Assembly: GCA_050633705.1 (NCBI GenBank)
Contig: JBOEGZ010000007.1
Location: 310,001 to 374,000 of the forward strand
Direction of reading: 5' to 3'
Source: JAJFHI01 sp050633705
GTDB taxonomy: Bacteria > Pseudomonadota > Alphaproteobacteria > Rhizobiales > Hyphomicrobiaceae
DNA length: 64,000 bases
Shown: positions 1-8,991 of the stretch, one piece after another
Layout: every line of letters begins with the position of its first letter
How positions within the stretch are numbered: position 1 is the first letter of the stretch
The notes under the pieces: model-generated
Told to the model about the DNA's origin: nothing
Seen by the model: the letters and a program-made list of their open reading frames with translations, nothing else
Database searches by the model: none
Translations under genes and position numbers: made by a program

Positions 1-1
1 A

Positions 2-130
2 ACAACTGTCCATGTACCCGTTGTTGCTCTCGCACATCGCACTGCAGAACTACTGACATTAGACACACTCTCAGAAGCTGAAAGTCTCAGAACCAAGACC
101 TCGCTTAAGGCTCACCTTCGGATACGATAA
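2..130 (+). CDS. Possible 3' end of a gene cut by the window edge
   Basis: Frame 2 is open from the window edge to a TAA at 128-130, giving 42 residues with an ordinary amino-acid mix that end in AHLRIR. The other two forward frames close within the first 85 bases. This could be the C-terminus of a protein whose body lies to the left. An open stretch this short can arise by chance, and I do not recognise a family. Confidence 0.3.
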   Translation, partial: TTVHVPVVALAHRTAELLTLDTLSEAESLRTKTSLKAHLRIR

Positions 131-981
131 TGGCTGACTTTCAAAATCGAAAATTTGAACGTTTTTTATCGCTGCGAGCTCAGATGAGGCGCGCGCAGGT
201 GATACGAGAAACATAAATCGGTCTGTGCCAGATCGAGGGGGCAAAATAACTCCACGGCGCATCGACCGTTTATGCTGGAAAAAATCAAATGCTTGTGGTG
301 AGGGCTCTCGGATAACGGCGATTCGAGGTATTGGAGAAGTTGCGACGAGTTGGGCAACGAGCGTTGCCCTCCAGGTGCCGTGTAGAGATCGCGTTGTCCA
401 AGTTTAGCGATGGCGTTTGGTCATGTTGGGTGCGATACATCCACTTTTGCGGCAAGCTCTCCTTCTTTAATAAGCCTTTCACCAGATATAAAGAATACAA
501 TGCAATTGACACGTTTCAGGGTGACGTTCTCAATTTGCTATGCGATGGCTTCAATGGAGGTTTGCGTCAATTGCATTGGAGTCATGTCTGCGACCTTCTG
601 TGCTGTTTGACGTTGGTTTAGATCCGAGCCCTTCTTTGGTCAGACAATTTGCCTGGTTAAGTCCTTCAGTGTGTCGTGGTAGGAAATATTAACCAATACG
701 CACTTTGTATATGTTGCCTTCCACTCATATCTACTGACTAAGTGATAACTCATCTATAAATCCGCATCGGAAGTTACAAAAGTTGAGCCTGACCTCAAGA
801 CTTACATTAATCAGTCGCTCGTATTGGGTTGCGCTTTTCGTTCCGGCATTGGGTGAAAAATCATTTTGACTAATTGCCCTGCTAGGAGGTAATCGTCATT
901 CAATTATTCGTGCTGGCCATGTGGCAATCTGCTGTCGCCTACAGTTGAAGGTCCGCCTTGCGCGTAAATTTGGAGATACCA
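131..981. other. Long gene-poor region upstream of aceE
   Basis: About 850 bases with no convincing gene. Short ORFs here lack ribosome binding sites and have unlikely compositions. It holds a palindrome (GGGCAACG AG CGTTGCCC, 352-369) and a strong Shine-Dalgarno sequence (AGGAGG, 884-889) that is not placed correctly for aceE. The region probably contains the promoter and leader of the pyruvate dehydrogenase operon. I could not place a confident -35/-10 pair. Confidence 0.5.
352..369. repeat. 18-bp inverted repeat upstream of aceE
   Basis: GGGCAACG, two central bases, then CGTTGCCC: eight perfectly complementary bases per arm. It could be a dimeric operator, or a hairpin belonging to the gene that ends at 130. 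No T-run follows, so a classical terminator is unlikely. Confidence 0.5.
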
Positions 982-3645
982 ATGGCTGGAATTGATGACG
1001 TTGCTAAACAGCAAGAGTGGGTCGATGCGATAAATTCGGTGATTGCATTTGAGGGCACCGGACAAGCTGACGATTTGCTAGAAAGTGCTGTTGATGCAGC
1101 CCGCAGAGCAGGCGCGAAGCTCCCGTTTGCATCGAATACAGCGTACATGAATACGATCCCGGCTGATAAGCAGCCAAGCTACCCTGGCGATCGAGAGTTA
1201 GAAAACAAAGTGCGTGCTGCGATTCGCTGGAATGCTGCGGCGATCGTTTTGAAAGCCAATAAGAAGAGCTCCGATCTTGGCGGGCATATTGCGTCCTTCC
1301 AGTCAGCAGCAACGCTCTATGCAACGGGGTTCACACACTTCTGGAATGCCCCACACGAGGGCCATGGTGGTGATCTCTTATTTTTCCAGGGACACTCTGC
1401 GCCAGGAATATACGCACGGGCCTTCATCGAAGGCCGTCTCAGTGAAGAGCAGGTCTTGAATTTCCGCCAGGAAGTCGATGGTAACGGCGTTTCATCTTAT
1501 CCACACCCTTGGCTGATGCCGGATTTCTGGCAGTTCCCAACGGTTTCGATGGGCCTTGGTCCGATTACCGCGATTTATCAGGCGCGTTTTCTCAAGTACC
1601 TTCAAGGACGTGGCTTGGCAGAGACCGCCAACCGTCATGTCTGGGTGTTCTGCGGTGATGGTGAAATGGATGAGCCCGAAAGTCTCGGTGCGATTGGCCT
1701 TGCAGGACGCGAGAAGCTGGACAACCTAATTTTCGTGGTCAACTGCAACCTGCAGCGCCTTGATGGACCGGTGCGCGGCAATGGCAAAATCATCCAGGAA
1801 CTAGAGGGTGATTTTAGAGGTTCGGGTTGGAATGTCATCAAGTGCGTGTGGGGATCACAATGGGATCAGCTTATTGCCCGCGATACCACGGGGCGCTTAC
1901 GCCAGTTGATGGAAGAATGCCTGGATGGTGAATACCAGGATTTCAAATCAAAGGATGGTTCTTACATTCGCCAAAACTTCTTTGGGCGCTACCCGGAGAC
2001 GGCGGCAATGGTTGCCGACTGGTCGGATGATAAAATATGGACACTGACGCGCGGTGGACACGACGCGGCAAAAGTCTATGCCGCATACAAGGCCGCTGTA
2101 GATCATGAGGGCCAACCGAGCGTTATCCTCGCCAAAACCGTTAAGGGATTTGGCATGGGTGATGCGGGTGAAAGCCAGATGATGACTCACTCGCAAAAGA
2201 AGATGGGACTGAAATCGTTGCTGCAGTTCCGCGACCGTTTCCAGGTTCCATTGAGCGATGAGCAAGTCGAAAATTTAGAACTCATCAAGCTCGATGAAGA
2301 TGCGCCAGAAATGCAGTATCTGCGCGCGCGGCGCAAAGCTCTTGGCGGAAATCTTCCCGCCCGCCGACTTAAAAGCGATGATAAGTTGGAAATCCCTGAG
2401 TTGACGAACTTCAAGGCTCAGTTGGAAGCGACGGGTGAAGGTCGTGAAATTTCAACGACGATGGCTTTCGTGCGCATCCTCAACACGCTGCTTCGCGACA
2501 AGTCGATCGGCAAACGCGTGGTGCCCATCGTTCCGGATGAAAGCCGCACGTTTGGGATGGAAGGCATGTTCAGACAATACGGCATTTTCAGCCAAGCTGG
2601 ACAGCTTTATCGGCCGCAGGACGCCGATCAGTTGATGTACTACAAGGAAGACAAGTCCGGACAGATGCTGCAGGAAGGCATCAGCGAAGCAGGCGCTATG
2701 TCGAGTTGGATTGCGGCAGCGACGAGTTACTCAACCTCGAATGTCCAGATGATCCCATTCTACATTTATTATTCGATGTTTGGCTTCCAGCGCGTTCACG
2801 ACCTTGCATGGGCGGCGGCCGACAGCCGCGCACGCGGATTTCTTATCGGTGGTACGTCAGGACGCACGACGCTCAACGGTGAAGGACTGCAACACGAGGA
2901 CGGGCACAGTCATCTCCTGTCTGCAACGATTCCCAATTGCATTTCTTATGATCCAACATTTGCTTATGAGGTTGCGGTTATCATTCGTGAGGGCCTGCGC
3001 CGCATGGTGGCTAACCAGGAAGATGTCTACTACTACATCACGCTTTTGAATGAGAACTATGAACACCCAGCGATGCCGGGCGGCGCTGAGGCGGATATCA
3101 TCAAGGGCATGTATCTGTTCAAGTCCGCCGAAAAAGATGCCAAGGGCTACAAGGTGCAATTGCTTGGTTCGGGTTCAATCCTGCGTGAAGTGATTGCCGG
3201 TGCGGAACTTCTGGAAAAAGATTTCGGCATTAAGGCCGATATTTGGAGTGTGCCGAGCTTTACCGAATTGGCACGCGATGCTGCGGCGATCGAACGCTGG
3301 AACATGCTGCATCCAGAAGAGCCAGAAAAAGTTGCGCATGTAACGGCCAAACTTGCCGAAGGCGGCGAGGGGCCTGTGATTGCATCGACAGACTATATGA
3401 GAGCTTTTGCTGAGCAGATACGGCCCTTTGTTCCTGGCAAATACAAGGTGCTTGGGACAGATGGTTTCGGACGTTCCGACATGCGCCAAAAGCTTCGCGA
3501 GCACTTTGAAGTTGATCGCCACTTCGTTGCAGTTGCGGCCCTCAAAGCTCTGGCGGAAGAAAACAAAATTCCATCGCTTAAGGTGACAGAAGCCATCGCC
3601 AAATATGGCATCAACCCAGACAAACCCAATCCGGCAACCGCTTAA
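982..3645 (+). CDS. aceE: Pyruvate dehydrogenase E1 component, homodimeric type
   Basis: Thiamine-diphosphate enzyme that decarboxylates pyruvate and passes the acetyl group to the lipoyl arm of E2. The single chain of 887 residues is the length of the E. coli AceE type. The ThDP signature is visible as GDG at 225-227 and NCN near 254-256. I chose ATG 982 over the upstream in-frame TTG at 958 because GGAG (972-975) lies six bases before it and the protein then begins MAGIDDV. aceF follows after 20 bases and lpdA after that, so the three form one operon. Many alphaproteobacteria use a split E1 alpha/beta (PdhA/PdhB) instead, so this form is notable for the group. Confidence 0.96.
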   Translation: MAGIDDVAKQQEWVDAINSVIAFEGTGQADDLLESAVDAARRAGAKLPFASNTAYMNTIPADKQPSYPGDRELENKVRAAIRWNAAAIVLKANKKSSDLGGHIASFQSAATLYATGFTHFWNAPHEGHGGDLLFFQGHSAPGIYARAFIEGRLSEEQVLNFRQEVDGNGVSSYPHPWLMPDFWQFPTVSMGLGPITAIYQARFLKYLQGRGLAETANRHVWVFCGDGEMDEPESLGAIGLAGREKLDNLIFVVNCNLQRLDGPVRGNGKIIQELEGDFRGSGWNVIKCVWGSQWDQLIARDTTGRLRQLMEECLDGEYQDFKSKDGSYIRQNFFGRYPETAAMVADWSDDKIWTLTRGGHDAAKVYAAYKAAVDHEGQPSVILAKTVKGFGMGDAGESQMMTHSQKKMGLKSLLQFRDRFQVPLSDEQVENLELIKLDEDAPEMQYLRARRKALGGNLPARRLKSDDKLEIPELTNFKAQLEATGEGREISTTMAFVRILNTLLRDKSIGKRVVPIVPDESRTFGMEGMFRQYGIFSQAGQLYRPQDADQLMYYKEDKSGQMLQEGISEAGAMSSWIAAATSYSTSNVQMIPFYIYYSMFGFQRVHDLAWAAADSRARGFLIGGTSGRTTLNGEGLQHEDGHSHLLSATIPNCISYDPTFAYEVAVIIREGLRRMVANQEDVYYYITLLNENYEHPAMPGGAEADIIKGMYLFKSAEKDAKGYKVQLLGSGSILREVIAGAELLEKDFGIKADIWSVPSFTELARDAAAIERWNMLHPEEPEKVAHVTAKLAEGGEGPVIASTDYMRAFAEQIRPFVPGKYKVLGTDGFGRSDMRQKLREHFEVDRHFVAVAALKALAEENKIPSLKVTEAIAKYGINPDKPNPATA

Positions 3646-3665
3646 TCGCTCCTAGGAACCAACTC

Positions 3666-4940
3666 ATGTCTCAAATTGAAGTGAAGGTCCCCGATATCGG
3701 GGATTTCTCGGATGTCCCGGTCATTGAAATTCTTGTTAGTCCAGGTGACACCGTTGCACCAGAGGACCCACTGGTTTCTCTCGAGAGTGATAAGGCGACA
3801 ATGGAAGTGCCAAGCCCGCAGGCTGGTAAGGTTGTCGAAGTTCTCGTCAAGGTGGGCGATAAGGTCTCTGAAGGTGTTGCGATTATCAAGCTTGATGTTG
3901 AAGGTGACGCTGCCTCTGAAACGGCAACTGAAGCGCCATCATCAAGTCCGGCTCCAGCAGCTAGCGCACCTGCACCTGCTGCTCCGCCTCCAGCCACTTC
4001 ACCTTCCGGCGGCGTGAGCCGTGCAATTCCGGCACCGATCGACTTTGGTGGGGCCCATGCCAGCCCAAGCGTGCGGATGATTGCCCGTGAACTTGGTGTT
4101 GACCTGAAAAAGATCACCGGAACGGGTGAAAAAGGTCGGATTACAAAAGATGATGTGAAGCGTGCGATTGCAGGATTAGCCGGACCGGCTGTTCAAGGTG
4201 GGACAGGAATCCCGGAAATACCAACGCAGGACTTCGGGAAATTTGGTCCTGTCGAGGAAAAGCCGCTTAGTCGATTGAAGAAGTTGTCTGGGCCGCACTT
4301 GCATCGTGCTTGGCTCAACATTCCTCACGTTACACACACGGACGAAACAGACATCACTGAGCTTGAGAATTACCGCAAGGAACTTGACACTGACGCCAAG
4401 AAAAAAGGCTATCGGGTTACACTGCTGTCATTTCTGTTAAAGGCTGCTGTAACCTGCTTGAAGGAATATCCGGAATTTAATGCGTCTCTTGGGCCGACGA
4501 AAGACACTTTGATCTACAAGAAATATTACCACATTGGCGTTGCAGTCGATACGCCTGACGGGCTGGTCGTTCCGGTTATCAAAGATATAAACGCCAAGGG
4601 CATTATTGACCTTTCGACAGAGTTGGGAGAGGTCTCTGCCAAGATGCGTGATGGCAAGATTACGCCGGCTGACATTTCCGGCGGAACATTCTCAATCTCA
4701 AGTCTTGGTGGAATTGGCGGCACACACTTCACTCCTGTGGTCAATGCACCAGAAGTTGCCATCCTTGGCGTTGTCCGCGCCTCAATGAAACCGGTCTGGA
4801 ATGGTGAAGAGTTTGCTCCGAGATTGATGTTGCCGCTGTGCGTTTCTTACGACCATCGCGTTATCGACGGTGCCACGGCTGCGCGCTTTACAAGACGGAT
4901 GGCCGAGATCCTCGGTGATGTTCGCAAGCTTGTACTTTGA
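3666..4940 (+). CDS. aceF: Dihydrolipoamide acetyltransferase, E2 of pyruvate dehydrogenase
   Basis: Transfers the acetyl group from the lipoyl arm to CoA and forms the core of the complex. Of 424 residues, 1-78 are one lipoyl domain with the lipoylated lysine at K43 (ESDKATME). An Ala/Pro-rich linker follows at about 84-120, then a peripheral-subunit-binding domain (SPSVRMIARELGVDL, about 132-165), then the catalytic domain with His397 and Asp401 in DHRVIDG. It has one lipoyl domain where E. coli AceF has three. The next gene's E3 carries a very similar lipoyl domain, so the complex still has two kinds of swinging arm. Starts 20 bases after aceE. Confidence 0.95.
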   Translation: MSQIEVKVPDIGDFSDVPVIEILVSPGDTVAPEDPLVSLESDKATMEVPSPQAGKVVEVLVKVGDKVSEGVAIIKLDVEGDAASETATEAPSSSPAPAASAPAPAAPPPATSPSGGVSRAIPAPIDFGGAHASPSVRMIARELGVDLKKITGTGEKGRITKDDVKRAIAGLAGPAVQGGTGIPEIPTQDFGKFGPVEEKPLSRLKKLSGPHLHRAWLNIPHVTHTDETDITELENYRKELDTDAKKKGYRVTLLSFLLKAAVTCLKEYPEFNASLGPTKDTLIYKKYYHIGVAVDTPDGLVVPVIKDINAKGIIDLSTELGEVSAKMRDGKITPADISGGTFSISSLGGIGGTHFTPVVNAPEVAILGVVRASMKPVWNGEEFAPRLMLPLCVSYDHRVIDGATAARFTRRMAEILGDVRKLVL

Positions 4941-4957
4941 TTGAAAGGTTAAATACT

Positions 4958-6715
4958 ATGGCTATTGAAATCAAAGTCCCTAACATCGGTGATTTCGAAG
5001 ACGTTCCTGTAATCGAAATTCTCGTGGCACCTGGTGACCAGGTTCAGCCGGAAGACCCTCTCGTAACTTTGGAGAGCGACAAGGCGACGATGGAGATTCC
5101 AGCTCCGCAGGCTGGTAAGGTCGTTGACATCAAGGTTGGCGTTGGCGACCGGGTTTCGGAAGGCTTGGTAATCTTGACGCTTGAAGCCGCCGGTGCCGAG
5201 GACGAAACATCAGCGCCGACAGCCGACGCTGCACCTTCAGCTCCTCCATCGGCCGCCACCCCAGTCCCTACAGCTGCTATCCACTCCGGCGGCGCTGACA
5301 TTACTTGCGAAACTTTGGTTCTTGGCTCCGGTCCTGGTGGCTATTCTGCCGCCTTTCGGTCTGCAGACCTGGGTATGAAAACGGTCCTTGTTGAACGTTG
5401 GGAAGTTTTGGGCGGCGTTTGCCTCAATGTCGGTTGCATTCCTTCTAAGGCACTTTTGCATACCGCAGCCGTCATGGATGAAGTGAAAGCGCTCGGTTCA
5501 CACGGTGTTTCGTTTGGCGCGCCCGAAATCGATCTCGACAAACTGCGCACTCATAAAGACAAGATCGTCAGCAAGTTGACCAACGGAATTGCTGGCATGG
5601 CAAAGATGCGCAAGGTTGAGGTTGTAACCGGTACGGGACTCTTTCTCGATCCCAACCATATGGAGGTGACGCTGACCGACGGCTCCGGCAAAAAGACGGT
5701 GAAATTTGATAATGCGATCATCGCCGCCGGATCTGAGGCTGTAAAACTACCCTTTATTCCCGAAGATTCGCGCATCGTCGATTCGACTGGCGCGCTAGAG
5801 TTGCGTGATATCCCTAAGAAGATGTTGGTCATTGGTGGCGGAATCATCGGCCTAGAAATGGCAACCGTTTATTCGACGCTTGGCACTAGGCTTGACTGTG
5901 TCGAGATGCTTGATGGTCTGATGCCCGGTGCCGACCGTGACCTCGTCAAGGTATGGGAGAAGGTCAATGCCAAACGCTTCGACAACATTATGTTGAAGAC
6001 CAAGACGGTTGGCGTTGAAGCCAAGGACGATGGCATCCACGTTACCTTCGAAGGCGAAAAGGCTCCCGATGCACCGCAGGTTTACGACATGGTTCTCGTT
6101 GCCGTCGGGCGCTCACCCAACGGCAAATTGATTGGGGCTGACAAGGCCGGCGTTGCCGTTACCGAACGCGGTTTCATCGAAACCGATAACCAAATGCGTA
6201 CCAACGTCGCCAATATTTTTGCCATCGGCGACATTGTTGGCCAACCGATGTTGGCGCACAAAGCCGTTCACGAAGCGCATGTTGCAGCCGAAGCTGCAAA
6301 CGGACAAAAAAGCGCCTTCGATGCCCGCCAAGTTCCTTCCGTCGCCTACACCGATCCCGAGATCGCATGGGCAGGATTGACTGAAACCGAAGCTAAGGAA
6401 AAAGGGATCAAGTTTTCCAAGAGCGTCTTCCCGTGGGCTGCTTCCGGTCGCGCCACCGCCAATGGCCGCAACGAAGGCTTCACCAAATTGCTGTTCGACG
6501 CAACAACACACCGTTGTATCGGTGGTGGTATTGTCGGAACACATGCTGGTGACCTCATTGGCGAAGTTTGCCTTGCTGTCGAAATGGGGGCTGATGCTGC
6601 CGACATCGGCAAAACCATCCACCCACACCCGACACTCGCTGAATCTGTCGGTATGGCTGCCGAAGTCTTCGAAGGTGTCTGCACCGATCTACCACCTGTG
6701 AAAAAGAAGGCGTAG
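4958..6715 (+). CDS. lpdA: Dihydrolipoamide dehydrogenase (E3) with N-terminal lipoyl domain
   Basis: Flavoprotein that reoxidises dihydrolipoamide with NAD+. Its 585 residues comprise a lipoyl domain (1-78, lysine K42 in ESDKATME), an Ala/Pro/Thr linker and a full E3. The E3 shows the FAD motif GSGPGG, the redox disulfide GGVCLNVGCIPSK, the NAD motif GGGIIGLE and the C-terminal catalytic HPHPTLAE. The lipoyl domain closely matches that of AceF, which suggests duplication within the operon or shared recruitment. ATG 4958 is preferred because GAAAGG (4943-4948) precedes it. An in-frame TTG at 4937 would overlap the aceF stop. Confidence 0.95.
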   Translation: MAIEIKVPNIGDFEDVPVIEILVAPGDQVQPEDPLVTLESDKATMEIPAPQAGKVVDIKVGVGDRVSEGLVILTLEAAGAEDETSAPTADAAPSAPPSAATPVPTAAIHSGGADITCETLVLGSGPGGYSAAFRSADLGMKTVLVERWEVLGGVCLNVGCIPSKALLHTAAVMDEVKALGSHGVSFGAPEIDLDKLRTHKDKIVSKLTNGIAGMAKMRKVEVVTGTGLFLDPNHMEVTLTDGSGKKTVKFDNAIIAAGSEAVKLPFIPEDSRIVDSTGALELRDIPKKMLVIGGGIIGLEMATVYSTLGTRLDCVEMLDGLMPGADRDLVKVWEKVNAKRFDNIMLKTKTVGVEAKDDGIHVTFEGEKAPDAPQVYDMVLVAVGRSPNGKLIGADKAGVAVTERGFIETDNQMRTNVANIFAIGDIVGQPMLAHKAVHEAHVAAEAANGQKSAFDARQVPSVAYTDPEIAWAGLTETEAKEKGIKFSKSVFPWAASGRATANGRNEGFTKLLFDATTHRCIGGGIVGTHAGDLIGEVCLAVEMGADAADIGKTIHPHPTLAESVGMAAEVFEGVCTDLPPVKKKA

Positions 6716-6955
6716 AGGCTGTAGTTCGAAAGTACCGTCTCTGTGTTTGTGGCTGAGGGGGAAAGGGCACGCCTTGGAACTCTCAAGTAAACGTATGGCT
6801 GTATGCAAAGGTTGGCGTTTAACGTTTAGACTTGGTGTGATGTCGCCATAGCGTGGGTCGACTCGAGACAGACCATGCCGGTTTGGCATAACCTTGTTTG
6901 GATCATTCGTTTGCATAATCCTGGCAATCCTGGCCACCCGTTTTGAACCGCCCCT

Positions 6956-8656
6956 TTACTGCAAAGCCGCGAGCGGATCGTCGACACCCAGCACATAGAA
7001 CGCGATCAGCCCGAGAGTGCCGGTGAATAGCAAGTAGTAGAGCGTCGGTAGGATCGTCTTGCGAAGCGTTTCACCTTCGCGACCAAGCAGTCCAACCGTT
7101 GCGGAAGCTGCGACGACGTTATGAATTGCAATCATGTTGCCTGCCGCAGCACCAACCGCCTGCAGGGCGACCATCATTGCGGTGGACAGACCAAGCGTGC
7201 TTGCGACATTAAATTGAAATTCGGCCAGCATCAGGTTGGAGACCGTATTGGAGCCTGCGATAAAGGCGCCAAGACCACCAACTGCCGGCGCAAACAGAGG
7301 ATAGATTTCACCGACACCATCGGCAACGAACTGTGCCATTGCCACTGGCATCGAGACAAGATCTGCAGAATTGACACCGGAATTGATCAAGATTCGAACC
7401 ATCGGTACGGTAAAAATCAACACAAAACCAGCGCTTAGTATTGTACGTGTCGACTCTTGGAACGCCGCTTGGATCTCACTGCCTCGCATGCGGTGCAGGA
7501 AGATTGTCACCAACACGACCATCAATAGGATGCCGCCCGGCAAATAAAGTGGCTGAATGGCGCCCGACACGCCAGCCTCTCCGAGAATGTCTGTCCAGCC
7601 GACGCTGAAAGATTTCAACCAGTCCTTGAGCGGGCCCAAGGTGCGCGAGGCGACCAAGAAAATCGCCAATAGCACATAAGGAATCCAACCCATGTAAGTT
7701 GACATCGGTGTCTTCACACCAAGGTCTTCCATTTTTATCTCGATATCCCCCATCCAGCTTTCAGGCCAGGATTTCGTTTCTGGGAAATCCCAGACATCCT
7801 TCGGCACGAGAAAGCCGCGCCGCGCTGCGGGAACCACAATTGCCAATCCGACCATGGCACCAATCATCGAAGGAAATTCTGGTCCCAGGAATAGACCGGT
7901 CAGCACATAAGGCACGACAAAACAGAGTCCAGCGAACAATGCAAAGGGCGTAATGGATAGTCCATCCAACCACGAGCGTTTTTCGCCGAAAAACCGAACC
8001 ATGATCACCACCATGATCAACGGCATGAACAGTCCAACGATGCTGTGTAGGACTGCGACTTCGCCAGTCACAAGGTAAAAGTATTCGCTCCAGCTGGAAC
8101 CGCCGTTGGTCAACTGTTCGCTTATTGCCTCTTTATTCAAGCCGCCGGAGACGCCGACGACGATTGGTGTGCCAACAGCTCCGAAAGATACTGGAGTTGA
8201 CTGAATCATCATTCCCACGACAACAGCCGAAAGCGCGGGAAAACCAAGAGCCACCATCAATGGCGCAGCAACCGCCGCCGGCGTGCCAAAACCAGATGCG
8301 CCTTCAATGAAACAACCAAACAGCCAGGCAACGATTATCGCCTGGACTCGCCGATCCGGGCTAATGCCAGAAAAGCCGTTGCGAATGGCCGTGATGGCGC
8401 CGGAGTGCTTCAATGTGTTGAGCAATAGAATGGCACCGAAGATGATCCAAAGAATTGACACCGTAAGGATCAAGCCCTGGAGCGTTGAGGCGAGCACGCG
8501 CGTGAAACTCATTTGCCATGCAAACAAAGCGATGAGCGCCGCGACGACAAAGGCAATCGGCATAGCAAGACGTGCAGGCATACGAAAACCGATCAACAAC
8601 ACACCTGCAAGCAGGATGGGCAGGAACGCAAGTAGGGCCAAAAAGGTGTTGTCCAT
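6956..8656 (-). CDS. lldP: L-lactate permease, LctP family
   Basis: Proton-coupled uptake of lactate across the inner membrane. At 566 residues with about a dozen hydrophobic segments and runs such as GASGFGTPAAVAAP, it matches the LctP/GlcA family in length and character. It is transcribed away from lutABC, so uptake and oxidation genes share one control region. Family members also carry glycolate. That is worth noting because glyoxylate metabolism genes lie further along, so the substrate is inferred mainly from the lut neighbours. Confidence 0.9.
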   Translation of the reverse strand: MDNTFLALLAFLPILLAGVLLIGFRMPARLAMPIAFVVAALIALFAWQMSFTRVLASTLQGLILTVSILWIIFGAILLLNTLKHSGAITAIRNGFSGISPDRRVQAIIVAWLFGCFIEGASGFGTPAAVAAPLMVALGFPALSAVVVGMMIQSTPVSFGAVGTPIVVGVSGGLNKEAISEQLTNGGSSWSEYFYLVTGEVAVLHSIVGLFMPLIMVVIMVRFFGEKRSWLDGLSITPFALFAGLCFVVPYVLTGLFLGPEFPSMIGAMVGLAIVVPAARRGFLVPKDVWDFPETKSWPESWMGDIEIKMEDLGVKTPMSTYMGWIPYVLLAIFLVASRTLGPLKDWLKSFSVGWTDILGEAGVSGAIQPLYLPGGILLMVVLVTIFLHRMRGSEIQAAFQESTRTILSAGFVLIFTVPMVRILINSGVNSADLVSMPVAMAQFVADGVGEIYPLFAPAVGGLGAFIAGSNTVSNLMLAEFQFNVASTLGLSTAMMVALQAVGAAAGNMIAIHNVVAASATVGLLGREGETLRKTILPTLYYLLFTGTLGLIAFYVLGVDDPLAALQ

Positions 8657-8991
8657 TGATCAATCTCTCAAATTCAGAACTCTTTTTCGTCGCTCCGGAA
8701 AAGGCAGCGTAAATGATTGTGACTGAATATGGAGTATCGTCAAGTTGACGTGTCGTTTTCAGAGTTGACCCGCAATGCTGTTGGGGAACGGTGTTGCTTT
8801 TTCACGTGTGGCCTGCAGCCTAACAACGAATGCCGGTGTTAGAAATTGTCAGTGTGAGAAATCGTGCTGCACCAGTGGGGCGCTTATTTTCCTTGCAGCC
8901 GATGAATTTAAAACGATGGGTCTGCTTGTCTTTTTCGATGCGTGTGTGTAACCGTAATGGCAAATAAAAAGAACCATTTAAGGGAGTGCTA
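8657..8991. promoter_or_regulatory. Divergent control region between lldP and lutA
   Basis: This 335-bp gap must contain promoters for both directions. It holds two inverted repeats: CGTCAA-G-TTGACG at 8738-8750, and CTAACA/TGTTAG around an 11-base centre at 8820-8842. Lactate operons are often controlled by GntR-type repressors (LldR, PdhR) acting on short palindromes, so these are operator candidates. No regulator gene lies next to the module. Confidence 0.5.
8738..8750. promoter_or_regulatory. Candidate operator palindrome, lldP-lut region
   Basis: CGTCAAGTTGACG is a perfect 6-bp inverted repeat around one base, 88 bases from the lldP start codon. Its size and symmetry suit a dimeric repressor. 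The assignment rests on symmetry and location only. Confidence 0.4.

Noticed and set aside
331..621. 96-residue plus-strand ORF left of aceE
   Set aside because: No ribosome binding site, cysteine- and tryptophan-rich composition unlike neighbouring genes, and other frames in the region are equally open.
3671..4117. 148-residue minus-strand ORF inside aceF
   Set aside because: Ala/Gly/Ser-rich antisense of the lipoyl domain and linker; typical shadow frame.
6113..6628. 171-residue minus-strand ORF inside lpdA
   Set aside because: It lies wholly antisense to a certain gene, has a skewed composition and no upstream site.
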